Source: Vibrio stylophorae (GTDB lineage: Bacteria; Pseudomonadota; Gammaproteobacteria; Enterobacterales; Vibrionaceae). Taken from it: a stretch of 64,000 bases of DNA. The translations under genes and the position numbers were made by a program. The notes beneath the pieces were generated by a model, which was not told the origin of the DNA, made no database searches, and was given only the letters and a program-made list of their open reading frames with translations. Location of the stretch: NCBI RefSeq assembly GCF_921293875.1, contig NZ_CAKLDI010000001.1, forward strand, positions 1,613,915 through 1,677,914, in the 5' to 3' direction. This document shows positions 8,842-17,313 of the stretch, piece by piece (the stretch's first letter is position 1; the number at the start of each line of letters is the position of its first letter).

Positions 8842-10413
8842 ATGTCGATTAAAACCGAGTCCGTTCGAACCCCTTCCGCACAGGCGCCACCGCCAAAAAA
8901 TACCCCACAAAAAATTGATCGTCCGGTATTCTTCCTCTCAGGCGGCTTGCTGATCCTGTTCTCCTTAATGACACTGCTCAACCTTGAGTTAGTGACCACG
9001 CTGGTCAATCAAAGCTTTCAATTTGCCATTCACTATTTTGGCGCATTCTGGCAGCTTTTATTGCTCATCACCTTTTTTATCGCCCTCTATCTTGGCTTGT
9101 CACACACCGGCGATGTTCGTCTTGGCAACTGTAAGGCACCTGAACTACCCACCTTTCAATGGATGGCGATCATCATGTGTACCTTACTGGCCGGCGGCGG
9201 TGTTTTTTGGGCAGCCGCAGAGCCCATGGCGCACTTTCTCTCTACGCCGCCACTTTATGATGCACAAAACGCCTCGGTGCTTGATCATGCCCATCAAGCA
9301 CTTGCGCAAAGCTTTATGCACTGGGGCTTTTTAGCCTGGGCCATTTTAGGAAGCTTAACCGGTATCGTCTTGATGCATCTACACTACGACAAAGGACTAC
9401 CACTCAAGCCGCGAACCTTGCTCTACCCCATCTTTGGCGACTATGTGATGAAAAGCTGGCTAGGCACTGTTGTTGATGCCTCATGCGTGTTAGCGGTGGT
9501 TGCTGGTACTGTAGGCCCCATTGGCTTTTTGGGTCTACAAGTGAGCTATGGCCTTGCTGAGCTTTTCTCTTTAAGTGATACGCTTGCGCTGCAATGCACT
9601 GTGATTGGTGGTTTGACACTCATTTATGTCATTTCATCGGTCTCAGGGGTTACCCGTGGCATTCAATTACTCAGCCGATTTAACGTTATTTTGGCGATGT
9701 TTTTGGTTGCCTTTATCTTCTTTTTTGGCCCCACTGAATTCATTGTGGATTCATTTGTCGCAAGCTTTGGGATTTATCTGGATCAATTTATTCCCATGGC
9801 AACCTATCGCAATGATGGCCAATGGCTTGGATGGTGGACGGTCTTTTTCTGGGGCTGGTTCTTAGGCTATGGTCCGCTGATGGCGATGTTTGTTGCGCGC
9901 ATCTCACGCGGACGCACCATTCGTCAGCTGATTAGCTTAATTGCTATTCTGGCTCCCATCATGACCTGTTTCTGGTTTACTGTGATTGGTGGGACTGGCA
10001 TCGCCTTTGAAATCAGCGATCCGGGTGTTATTTCAGAGCCCTTCACTGGCTTAAATCTACCCGCAGCGCTACTCGCGATGACCGCACAACTGCCGCTGGG
10101 CTATTGGATCTCCATCCTCTTTTTACTGCTCACCACGATTTTTGTGGCAACGACTGGTGATTCCATGACCTATGCCGTATCCATGGTGATGACGGGTGAC
10201 GATCACCCGAATAGTGGGATCCGCGTGTTTTGGGGCGTGATCATGGGCGTCATGGCAATGCTACTCATCTCCGTGGGCCAAGGTGGCATTAGTGCGCTGC
10301 AATCCTTCATTGTGGTCACAGCCGTTCCCGTATCTTTTGTGTTATTACCCAGCTTATGGGCCGCGCCAAAGATGGCACTGGACATGAAAAAAGCACAGCA
10401 GCTAAAACACTAG
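8842..10413 (+). CDS. BCCT family transporter (betaine/choline/carnitine type)
   Basis: A 523-aa, roughly 12-TM secondary transporter of the BCCT family. The family signature is clear in GWWTVFFWGWFLGYGP followed by LMAMFVARISRGRTIRQ, and the tryptophan-rich substrate region is preserved. BCCT proteins import quaternary ammonium osmolytes such as glycine betaine, choline or carnitine, driven by sodium or protons, so a role in salt tolerance is likely but the substrate cannot be read off. The start is set by AAGGA six bases upstream; an in-frame ATG six codons earlier has none. A proline-rich cytoplasmic N terminus precedes TM1. A strong terminator follows. Confidence 0.93.
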   Translation: MSIKTESVRTPSAQAPPPKNTPQKIDRPVFFLSGGLLILFSLMTLLNLELVTTLVNQSFQFAIHYFGAFWQLLLLITFFIALYLGLSHTGDVRLGNCKAPELPTFQWMAIIMCTLLAGGGVFWAAAEPMAHFLSTPPLYDAQNASVLDHAHQALAQSFMHWGFLAWAILGSLTGIVLMHLHYDKGLPLKPRTLLYPIFGDYVMKSWLGTVVDASCVLAVVAGTVGPIGFLGLQVSYGLAELFSLSDTLALQCTVIGGLTLIYVISSVSGVTRGIQLLSRFNVILAMFLVAFIFFFGPTEFIVDSFVASFGIYLDQFIPMATYRNDGQWLGWWTVFFWGWFLGYGPLMAMFVARISRGRTIRQLISLIAILAPIMTCFWFTVIGGTGIAFEISDPGVISEPFTGLNLPAALLAMTAQLPLGYWISILFLLLTTIFVATTGDSMTYAVSMVMTGDDHPNSGIRVFWGVIMGVMAMLLISVGQGGISALQSFIVVTAVPVSFVLLPSLWAAPKMALDMKKAQQLKH

Positions 10414-10476
10414 GCCAAGGCACTAGCTCAAGATACTCAGTCAAAGTGCCTAGAACAGAAACAACTCTGAAGAAAC

Positions 10477-10508
10477 AAAAAGCCACCCTTATCGGTGGCT
10501 TTTTTTTA
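10477..10508 (+). terminator. rho-independent terminator
   Basis: AGCCACC and GGTGGCT pair around CTTATC, followed by eight Ts. It closes the BCCT gene. Confidence 0.88.
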
Positions 10509-10550
10509 ATCAAATAGCATGCATTCCTGCATCACTCAGATTCGATTCGC

Positions 10551-10790
10551 TTAGATATAGTATGCTTCAACGGTGCCTTTTAGCTTCACAAGCATTGGCT
10601 GACCAAGGCGATCACGCGCTTTTGGTGAAGGGATTTTAATCCAACCTTCACTGATGCAGTATTCCTCAACATCCGTGCGCTCTTTGCCGTTAAAACGAAT
10701 GCCAATTTCATGCTCAAAGCACTCTTTTACAAAAAATGGGCTGCGCGGATTGCCAGATAGGTGATCAGGCAGTGCTGGTTTATCGCTCAT
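10551..10790 (-). CDS. DUF3297 family protein
   Basis: A 79-aa protein that matches the DUF3297 family over its full length: it begins SDKPALPDHLSGNPRSPFF, then HEIGIRFNGKERTDVEEYC and ends LKGTVEAYY. The family is widespread in proteobacteria and has no known function. It looks soluble and cytoplasmic, with one conserved cysteine. It is a single-gene unit on the minus strand, separated from the next gene upstream by a long hairpin terminator. Confidence 0.92.
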   Translation of the reverse strand: MSDKPALPDHLSGNPRSPFFVKECFEHEIGIRFNGKERTDVEEYCISEGWIKIPSPKARDRLGQPMLVKLKGTVEAYYI

Positions 10791-10905
10791 GTTTTATTCT
10801 CATGGGTGGTATTGAAATCGGCGCTCATTGTAGACAATGCATCTAACGCACTCAACTCTCATCGTATCGCTTCTTTGAACCATATCGCCAATGCCAGGCG
10901 GCCAT

Positions 10906-10938
10906 CAGATAAAACCACGGATAGCGTGGTTTTATCTG
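10906..10938 (-). terminator. terminator with 14-bp perfect stem
   Basis: CAGATAAAACCACG at 10906-10919 and its perfect complement at 10925-10938 flank a five-base loop. It lies 23 bases after the stop of the YD-repeat lipoprotein gene on the minus strand. Confidence 0.7.
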
Positions 10939-10961
10939 GGGTAATTCAAGCTCGCGGATTA

Positions 10962-11771
10962 TCAATATTCGGTAATCAAATAACGCACAAGGGTTTGCTC
11001 TGGACCTTGATAAGTACTGGTTTTCTTACTGCCATCGGCAAGGAATTCATGGTGTATTTGAGAGCTATAGTGCGGCATCAATGCGTTTTCATTGATGATG
11101 TTTGATAAGGTGCCGTTTGCCGCATACTGAAAATGCGACACCATGGTGAGCTGACCCGCATCATCATAGCTTTTTGTTTCGAGTAACCGCTGCGCGGCAT
11201 CATAGAGATTCACCGAGCGCCCTAACAAAGTGTCAGTGCCTGCATTGAAAGTCGATACAATCTCTATATTCGGCTCAGGGCGGCTAAAACGCATCTCATA
11301 ATCGGACAGAGGAGCGTTCACATAAGACTCACGGATACGCATGAGCTGTCCATTGGCATCATAATCGTAGGCGGTGATCATCATGAGCTCATCGCCATCA
11401 TAGGATTGAATTTCAAGCGGATTACCCTGCGCGTCATACTGCGTTTGTTGATAGCTGAGCAACTGATCGTTATGGGCAAGATAGCTCATGACCTTTTCAC
11501 TGCCGCTAGCTGTGCGCTCATACACAAGGTAACTATCGGATTGCGGCTCTTTCGGATAATGCTGACGACTGACCACCAACTCACCCGCATCATTGTATTC
11601 CTGATGGGTGACTTGCGTCAGTTCCCCCTGCGCATCAAAATAGGAAATCTGTCGAATAGGCGGCTCTTGATTCGAGTCAAGTTGCGCGTGCTCTGATTGA
11701 GATGTTGTCTGACAGCCGGTAAACATCATCACGGCCATCAATAGCCAAGCGCGATTCAATCCATGTTTCAT
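10962..11771 (-). CDS. lipoprotein with YD/RHS-like repeats
   Basis: The signal peptide ends in a lipobox (VMMFTGC) so the mature protein is lipid-anchored. The rest consists of short repeats of the YD/RHS or MORN-like type, such as YFDAQGELTQVTHQ, EYNDAGELVVSRQ, QYDAQGNPLEIQSY, YDYDANGQLMRIRES, LYDAAQRLLETKSY and QYAANGTLSNI, about seven in 269 aa. There is no toxin domain at the C terminus, so it is not an RHS toxin. I start at MKHGLNR because AGGG is nine bases upstream; ATGs immediately after that site are too close. A relative with two such repeats is encoded at 7503-8111 on the other strand. Confidence 0.78.
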   Translation of the reverse strand: MKHGLNRAWLLMAVMMFTGCQTTSQSEHAQLDSNQEPPIRQISYFDAQGELTQVTHQEYNDAGELVVSRQHYPKEPQSDSYLVYERTASGSEKVMSYLAHNDQLLSYQQTQYDAQGNPLEIQSYDGDELMMITAYDYDANGQLMRIRESYVNAPLSDYEMRFSRPEPNIEIVSTFNAGTDTLLGRSVNLYDAAQRLLETKSYDDAGQLTMVSHFQYAANGTLSNIINENALMPHYSSQIHHEFLADGSKKTSTYQGPEQTLVRYLITEY

Positions 11772-11863
11772 ATTCATCATCCCTAGATAAACAAATAAAG
11801 TCTTTTGATTCAAAAAGATAGAGTCAGACTATAACTGAATATCAATAACTTAGAAATATGAAA

Positions 11864-12205
11864 CTAAAGGCGCTCGCCCAATTTACCACCAAGCAAGGTA
11901 CACAACCCCAAACCAGGCAGCCATAGCAATGTCAGGCCAAGCAAAATATAGGGCTGGTTTTGATAATGCGCGACTTCTGGGGCATAACACACCATCACAG
12001 GTGCACTGAGCACACTAAAAATCACCACGTGCCGTGTGAGACGTAAGCGGTCAAGATGCCCAAGACACAGACCACAAATGAAAGGGATAAACAGATAGTA
12101 ATAGGCGCCATAGGGCACCTGCATATGGGTGCTGGCCCAGCGCAAAAAGCCAAATAACGCGGCATACAGCAGCAGAGTCAGCGTCATCAATCTTAGGTTA
12201 ATCAT
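11864..12205 (-). CDS. small membrane protein, 113 aa
   Basis: Not recognised. Four hydrophobic segments (about residues 5-22, 36-48, 60-76 and 86-106) suggest a small integral membrane protein, with a short basic loop HLDRLRLTRH. It lies 37 bp downstream of the PAP2 phosphatase gene on the same strand and may be co-transcribed with it. No catalytic residues are apparent. Confidence 0.65.
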   Translation of the reverse strand: MINLRLMTLTLLLYAALFGFLRWASTHMQVPYGAYYYLFIPFICGLCLGHLDRLRLTRHVVIFSVLSAPVMVCYAPEVAHYQNQPYILLGLTLLWLPGLGLCTLLGGKLGERL

Positions 12206-12242
12206 CTCGTTTCGTCCTTGAAACAGAGTTAGGCTCAGCGCC

Positions 12243-12785
12243 CTACCAGCGCCATGTGACCATCACACCACCGCCATCGGATTGCGCCCAAGGCACCAGT
12301 TGTACATTGTCATCAAATGCATCGGTAAAATACCAACCCGCAATGGTGCCAATCGCGGCACCCGCTAATACATCGCGCCAATAGTGTTTTTCAGCTTCAA
12401 CGCGCCCCACGCCAACAAGTGTCGCAACGGTATAGGCAGGGACACCCACTTCCCAGCCATAACGACGATAGAGTGTGGTCGCTGCAGCAAAGGCATTGGC
12501 CGTATGGCCTGATGGAAAGCTATCGTCATCACTTTTATCTGGGCGCTCAGCATGAATGGTGTTTTTGCCCACAAGCGTTACCGCAGAGGTGCTCCCAACA
12601 GACCAAGCGGCTTGCTCAAGCCCTTGCCAATCGTGATGATAGGTCGGCAATAAAAAAGCGGTCGCCACTAAACCATAGGAGCCAATATTGCTCATGGTTT
12701 TCCAGTTGTCTTGATTCGATGCATGAGCATTCGCGCTCAAGAGCAGCGTACTGGCAGTTGCAAAAGCGCAGATAAATTTTTGCAT
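12243..12785 (-). CDS. PAP2 superfamily phosphatase, exported
   Basis: A 180-aa PAP2 (phosphatidic acid phosphatase type 2) protein with a cleavable signal peptide ending at AHA. The three catalytic motifs are visible: K-x6-RP in KNTIHAERP, PSGH in SFPSGHTANAF, and the third in GVGRVEAEKHYWRDVLAG, where the usual SR-x5-H-x3-D appears as GR-x5-HYWRD. The protein is short with few membrane spans, like periplasmic acid phosphatases or lipid phosphatases that act on undecaprenyl pyrophosphate or lipid A. The exact substrate is unknown. It is followed on the same strand by the 113-aa membrane protein gene. Confidence 0.88.
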   Translation of the reverse strand: MQKFICAFATASTLLLSANAHASNQDNWKTMSNIGSYGLVATAFLLPTYHHDWQGLEQAAWSVGSTSAVTLVGKNTIHAERPDKSDDDSFPSGHTANAFAAATTLYRRYGWEVGVPAYTVATLVGVGRVEAEKHYWRDVLAGAAIGTIAGWYFTDAFDDNVQLVPWAQSDGGGVMVTWRW

Positions 12786-12923
12786 AGCATCCCTAAATTG
12801 AATGACTCACTGAATCCAAGCTGGATCAATCTAAAAAAACAGGCGAATTGTATCACAGGATGAGACAATTAAGCGCATCGAAAGATGCGTGTTGGCTCGC
12901 GAGATGGCCGTTTTTCAGCCGAT

Positions 12924-12950
12924 AAAAAAAGAGAGCGCCAAGGCGCTCTC
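12924..12950 (-). terminator. rho-independent terminator of the OMP-D15-DUF4056 operon
   Basis: On the minus strand GAGAGCGCC pairs with GGCGCTCTC across a very tight loop and is followed by seven Ts. It lies 31 bases after the DUF4056 gene. Confidence 0.85.
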
Positions 12951-12980
12951 GCAATTGATATCAAGGATCGATTGGAACAA

Positions 12981-14057
12981 TCAATGCTCGCTCTGGTGCT
13001 CTTTTTGATCCTGCGCTTTAGCAAAATCTGCCAGTGTTTGAAAATCACTGGCGTGCCATACCGCACGTTGACGAAGCGCCGAAGGAAGCGCTGAAAAATG
13101 CGCTTCATTGTCCTCGGCATGTAACGCAAGCTCTGCCCAATCACTGATTGGGTCACCCGAGCGCAGCGCCGTTGGCAGCGATTCAATCAAGCCATCAGAT
13201 ACACCGTTGGGTGATAGCTTCAGCGCAAGGTGATAATCGCGATGGATAACCACCCACTTATTGGGCAAACGCTTGTCACTATCCCACCAAGTGCCATCCA
13301 ACGCCTCTATTTGGCGCTCAGTTTCCGCAATTGGCGCCGCGCGATATTGGCGCAGCTTTTTAGCAAACGCCGCGTCCATAGCCTGCTCAAAACCCTGCAC
13401 AGTCAAATGTGGATCAGCTTTTAAAATCGCCATGGCTAAATTGGCGCCCAGCATATTGGAGTACAGATCTTCCGGTGAAAAGGCAGAGGCGTACTCTTGA
13501 AAACCGCTCACCGAAATCATGCCAAACCACTGGGCGATTTCATGCCACTGAGCCAAGCGAAATGCCATAACCCCTGCGATATCTGCCGCCGCTTGGTCGC
13601 GCTCAGCCTCACTCAATTGGCGCGCATTGGTTTTGAGCACCACCACCCGTTTGCGAAGCTCTGCAGGCAGGGCAATGGCTTTTTCTTTACCAAGACTGGT
13701 GCGAATTTGCTGAAACAGAAAATAGGTAAAATCTGCGGTATCACGGACATGTGCGGTATCGATAAAACCGCCTTTTTGGGTATAAATCAGACCATTATGC
13801 TCACGACTAACACCCAATAAACTGCCAGAGACACTGGCAGAGCCATCATTGTATTGATGCTGACCGATGCTCGATATCTCTTGCACGTTGGCTACAGAAA
13901 AAAATGGAACCGGCACTCCGGCCACTTCCGCTTTGAGATCTTTACCAAAGGCACAACATGGCCGAACGCCGACAGGTGCAGCGGCTTGTACTGGTAAATG
14001 AACCAATGCTAAGGCAGCAAAAAAAATAAAAGAGAGGCTCGTATTTTGTTTCATCAT
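12981..14057 (-). CDS. DUF4056 domain-containing exported protein
   Basis: A 358-aa secreted protein with a signal peptide ending AHLPVQAAA-like (VHLPVQAAA) and the DUF4056 hallmarks RPCCAFG near the N terminus and GGFIDTAHVRD around residue 100. The Cys-Cys pair and the Asp/His in the second motif could form a metal or catalytic site, but the family is uncharacterised. It is the last gene of a three-gene operon, 11 bp after the Omp85-type barrel gene, and ends at a strong terminator. The arrangement suggests a periplasmic enzyme or accessory factor acting with the two outer-membrane barrels. Confidence 0.85.
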   Translation of the reverse strand: MMKQNTSLSFIFFAALALVHLPVQAAAPVGVRPCCAFGKDLKAEVAGVPVPFFSVANVQEISSIGQHQYNDGSASVSGSLLGVSREHNGLIYTQKGGFIDTAHVRDTADFTYFLFQQIRTSLGKEKAIALPAELRKRVVVLKTNARQLSEAERDQAAADIAGVMAFRLAQWHEIAQWFGMISVSGFQEYASAFSPEDLYSNMLGANLAMAILKADPHLTVQGFEQAMDAAFAKKLRQYRAAPIAETERQIEALDGTWWDSDKRLPNKWVVIHRDYHLALKLSPNGVSDGLIESLPTALRSGDPISDWAELALHAEDNEAHFSALPSALRQRAVWHASDFQTLADFAKAQDQKEHQSEH

Positions 14058-14068
14058 CGATTGACCTA

Positions 14069-15247
14069 TTAAAACGCTTCATTGATATGAAAATAAAAAC
14101 CACTGCTTTCCTTGCCCATACCAAAATCAAACCGCACATTAATCCGCGGTTTAAAGGCGAATCGATACCCAACTCCCACTGTAGGAAGCCAAGTTTCTCG
14201 CCATAATTGCGCAAAATTTGGCGCAATTTGCCCAGCACCAAGCCAAGCCACCACACCGTGACGACCGTTAAGGTGCTGGCGCAGCTCAATCTGCGCGTTG
14301 AGTTGATAATGATCGCGATATTGACCGACGTAGTAACCGCGCATTCGGCGATCGCTGCCCATCTTGCTCATACCATACCAGGGCACATCCCCAGTGACGC
14401 CTTGACCAAAGATATCCCAAGCTAAAACGCGCTCAGCAGAAAGCGGCCAATACTCGCGATAGTTCAGGGTCATTCGATCAAAGTCATGATCTGATCCTAA
14501 ACCCTGTCGATAGGCCACCCATTCCGCACTGAGCAAACGGCCTTGGTTTGGATTGGGCTCAAAATCGCGGCTGTCATATTCCAGTGCAATCAAAGTACCG
14601 CTGGCTTGCGAGCGATGTTGCTGATTGGGCGCTAATGCAGAGCCTTCATCCACATCAATCTCGCTCACGGCTTCATAATCCCAACCCAAAGTGAGGTAAG
14701 TTTCGGGTAAAAACTGATACGAAATACGCGGCGTCAGCTTTAATATTTGCGCGGTTACTTTGGTCTTATTGGCATCATTTTGCGCAGCGGCGCGTCCTTG
14801 TCCCCAGTAATAGGTTGGTTCATGGCTTAGCCAAACATCGCCGAGTAAACGCAAGGTGTCTTGCTTTAAATAGGTTCGATTTTCAAAGCCAAGGCCATAG
14901 GCACCTGATGTCGAAACAAAAGATTTCACCGACAGCGTTGAATACGGCGTCTCATTTTGCCAATCATGGGGAGCATAGAGCCCCACAGCGGCCACACCAA
15001 AACCCAGTCCCTTCTCTGGCGAAGCAAAAGGACCTGGAAGCACACCCCAATCAATCCCTTGTGACACGTCAATTTGCTCGCTGGCGCCCAGCTCTTGCAA
15101 AAATTGCTCAAACCAGTCGGTTTTATGGTTTTGAGTCTCGCTTTTTACACTGGCCGTGGACTCAGCAGCGGCATACGTTGCCATGCCAACACTAACAAGG
15201 CACAGTGCGCCGCTCGCAATCAGACGTTTTGACAAACAAGCTGCCAT
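14069..15247 (-). CDS. BamA/TamA (Omp85, D15) family outer-membrane barrel without POTRA domains
   Basis: A 392-aa outer-membrane protein with signal peptide and a 16-strand-like barrel. It has the D15/Omp85 features: PNQGRLLSAEW in an early strand, the L6-type MRGYYVGQYRD segment (the usual VRGY/F-x-x-G motif), and a C-terminal Phe. The N-terminal part before the barrel is only about 80 residues, too short for POTRA repeats, so it is a short patatin-independent D15 protein rather than BamA or TamA. It lies between a second barrel gene (8 bp gap) and the DUF4056 gene (11 bp gap). Such short members are surface-antigen-like proteins of unknown transport role. Confidence 0.87.
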   Translation of the reverse strand: MAACLSKRLIASGALCLVSVGMATYAAAESTASVKSETQNHKTDWFEQFLQELGASEQIDVSQGIDWGVLPGPFASPEKGLGFGVAAVGLYAPHDWQNETPYSTLSVKSFVSTSGAYGLGFENRTYLKQDTLRLLGDVWLSHEPTYYWGQGRAAAQNDANKTKVTAQILKLTPRISYQFLPETYLTLGWDYEAVSEIDVDEGSALAPNQQHRSQASGTLIALEYDSRDFEPNPNQGRLLSAEWVAYRQGLGSDHDFDRMTLNYREYWPLSAERVLAWDIFGQGVTGDVPWYGMSKMGSDRRMRGYYVGQYRDHYQLNAQIELRQHLNGRHGVVAWLGAGQIAPNFAQLWRETWLPTVGVGYRFAFKPRINVRFDFGMGKESSGFYFHINEAF

Positions 15248-15255
15248 AGTTTGAC

Positions 15256-16083
15256 TTAGAATCGATAATCGATGGAAACAAAGGCACTGCGACGCTCACC
15301 CATACCAAACTCACCCAAAAGGTACCAATTGGGTGATAGCTGATATTGCGCACCGGCAATAGGGTTCCATTGTGTCGATAGATGCTGCTCCACATAAAAA
15401 CGCGCAGATTCCAAGTTCGGAATATTCAGGCCGATACTCTTCATATCACCGGACAAAGACTGCTCCACATCTTGATACATACCACCAACCCAAAGACGCA
15501 GCGGTACTCCCATTTGGTTAAAGTCGTATCCCAAACGAGGCGAAATCACGATGGCATCAATACCCCCATCAATCACAGTGAGGTTGGTTTTGGTATAACT
15601 TGCATCGACTAAGGCAAACCAATTTTCATAACCGCCCACCAGCACCAGACCGGCACCATAAAGATCGCCATCCAAGTTCAACTCAAAAGGAAAGCGGGTT
15701 TCTTTTTGTGAAAGGCGCCCTTTCATCACCACTGTCGTCTTAGAGTGCCCCGTTATTTTGCCCGCCATCCCATAAACATTAAGAAAGGGTAATAGCCATA
15801 CATCAGCGCGAAGGTTCAGTACCTCTGTCGATTGCGTACCACCTTCGGCGGAAAAATCAAATAACTTGCCAACAAAATCAAGTGCAGAAGAACCACCAAA
15901 CGCAATGGAGTCCACCGCAATGCCTTGCTCTAGGCTCATATAATTCACATTAATGCCAAAAGGCTTGGGGAGCACATACCCCAATGCTTCCGCTTTCTCT
16001 TTCCAAATCGGTAAAGAAAAATTTTGGCTATTCGCCATCGGCGATAAAAACAGCAACAGCGCCGACAACAGTCGATTTCGCAT
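15256..16083 (-). CDS. outer-membrane beta-barrel protein, 275 aa
   Basis: First gene of the three-gene operon. It has a signal peptide (cleavage near MANSQ) and alternating aromatic/aliphatic strands ending in the motif SIDYRF, with a C-terminal Phe recognised by the BAM machinery. The internal strands (YGAGLVLVGGYENWFALVDAS, RLWVGGMYQDVE) suggest an 8-12 strand barrel. I do not recognise a named family. Its promoter should lie in the 450-bp gap upstream, where an 18-bp palindrome is present. Confidence 0.8.
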   Translation of the reverse strand: MRNRLLSALLLFLSPMANSQNFSLPIWKEKAEALGYVLPKPFGINVNYMSLEQGIAVDSIAFGGSSALDFVGKLFDFSAEGGTQSTEVLNLRADVWLLPFLNVYGMAGKITGHSKTTVVMKGRLSQKETRFPFELNLDGDLYGAGLVLVGGYENWFALVDASYTKTNLTVIDGGIDAIVISPRLGYDFNQMGVPLRLWVGGMYQDVEQSLSGDMKSIGLNIPNLESARFYVEQHLSTQWNPIAGAQYQLSPNWYLLGEFGMGERRSAFVSIDYRF

Positions 16084-16535
16084 TGAACATTCTCAAATTA
16101 TGGGGAAAAGAAGGGTCGAACATCTCAAGACAAAAGAGCTAACAACGCAGTCAGGCTCTATTGTGAATGACCTTGAACAAGGTCAGGGGTGTCGGCTCAC
16201 ATACTTCATTGGTTTTGCGCACATCATGCGTGAAAAACCTTTATAGAAGCTGACCGATTTTCATGAATGGTGAATTGAAATACAAGTGCTATTGATATTT
16301 TACGCAATCATTTTTGGCCGCTATCGCGTGAATAAACAGAGACATATTGACTATTTCGACACAAATACACATCGCAATTTATCTGCGTATTAACCTACTA
16401 AAAAATAAACAACTGCTTTGCTTTGCCGTATAGAAGTTCGCCATCACATCCCTTTCACAATGACGATAATGCCCCGCGCTATCACAAAGCGCACGGTACA
16501 CAGCCAACGGACACTAAGCCAGTTAAATGCAGCTA
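16084..16535. other. intergenic region holding the operon promoter and a palindrome
   Basis: No convincing gene is present. It contains the palindrome at 16168-16185 about 85 bases upstream of the barrel gene, and otherwise AT-rich sequence. The right half (16240-16535) shows nothing I can assign beyond the end of the YjbR gene. Confidence 0.5.
16168..16185. promoter_or_regulatory. 18-bp palindrome upstream of the OMP operon
   Basis: TGACCTTGAACAAGGTCA has 8-bp perfect arms around AA. Its size and position suit a dimeric regulator; it resembles the general shape of MerR-family operators but I could not place it convincingly between a -35 and -10. Confidence 0.4.
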
Positions 16536-16889
16536 TTACACTTTTAGTGCAGCTTGCTGCGCTTTAGTCAACCCAGAGACCACCAAATCATAGGAGCGTA
16601 CCATCAGATCATTGAGCATGGCGCCGCTGAGCTCATCACTCAGTGTCACTGTGATCCAATGGCGTTTATTCATATGATAACCGCGCGAAATGGCTTCATA
16701 TTCATCAACCAAAATATCCACATCCACAGGCGTTGCCTTGAGGGTGATACGCGTTGGTGTCTCATCTTGCGTCACCAAGGCAAACATCTTGCCCATCACC
16801 TTATAGACTTTAGCTTCAGGGCCAAATGGGAACTCAGCCTGCGCGCCAGCAAGGGTCGATAGAAACAGTTCAATGGCTTGTTGATTCAT
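16536..16889 (-). CDS. MmcQ/YjbR family protein
   Basis: A 117-aa YjbR-like protein (CyaY-like fold). Recognisable features are PFGPEAKVYKVMGKMFALV, the KATP segment, and YHMNKRHWITVTL with the C-terminal MVRSYDLVVSGLTKAQ. The family is predicted to bind DNA but without firm evidence. The start is at MNQQAIEL because AAAGGA is seven bases upstream; the frame is open further back without a ribosome site. It is divergent from the small cysteine protein gene. Confidence 0.88.
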   Translation of the reverse strand: MNQQAIELFLSTLAGAQAEFPFGPEAKVYKVMGKMFALVTQDETPTRITLKATPVDVDILVDEYEAISRGYHMNKRHWITVTLSDELSGAMLNDLMVRSYDLVVSGLTKAQQAALKV

Positions 16890-17011
16890 CTGCACATCCT
16901 TTATTGACGTGGCAATCATTCTCTACACCTCATATTAAAACAATAGCCCATGGACGCTTTGCTTTTTCTTTTGCACCGCTAAACTGCGCTCTTTTTGCTG
17001 AGCCAACCGCT

Positions 17012-17287
17012 ATGAGTCGCAAACCTGATCGCCAAACTGCCATGCAGCAAATCATTGACCAAGCCCTCACGACTTTTCCGCTTTATGATGCGGACACCTT
17101 TGTTTGTGGCCCAGATAATCTATGCATCGGCTGTCCGAAAAAGCTAATGGAACTGGTCGAAACAGAAGTCAGCTATTGGCAACATGCGCTCAAACGCGGC
17201 GTCATACCGCAATTTGATGAGATTCGCCGTTTTGGCAAACTCTGTAAAAACGTGCACCGGGGACTGGTGCGCAATCAACGTATTTAA
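17012..17287 (+). CDS. small conserved-looking cysteine protein, 91 aa
   Basis: The frame is open much further upstream, but the plausible protein begins at MSRKPDRQ after the divergent YjbR gene. It contains VCGPDNLCIGCPKKL, three closely spaced cysteines that could hold a metal or Fe-S cluster, and a fourth in FGKLCKN. The remainder is helical and basic. I do not recognise a family. The ribosome site is weak (TGAGCCAACC region), so the start is moderately certain. It converges with the next gene. Confidence 0.6.
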   Translation: MSRKPDRQTAMQQIIDQALTTFPLYDADTFVCGPDNLCIGCPKKLMELVETEVSYWQHALKRGVIPQFDEIRRFGKLCKNVHRGLVRNQRI

Positions 17288-17313
17288 CGACATCTATCCA
17301 AGCCGATTGGTGA

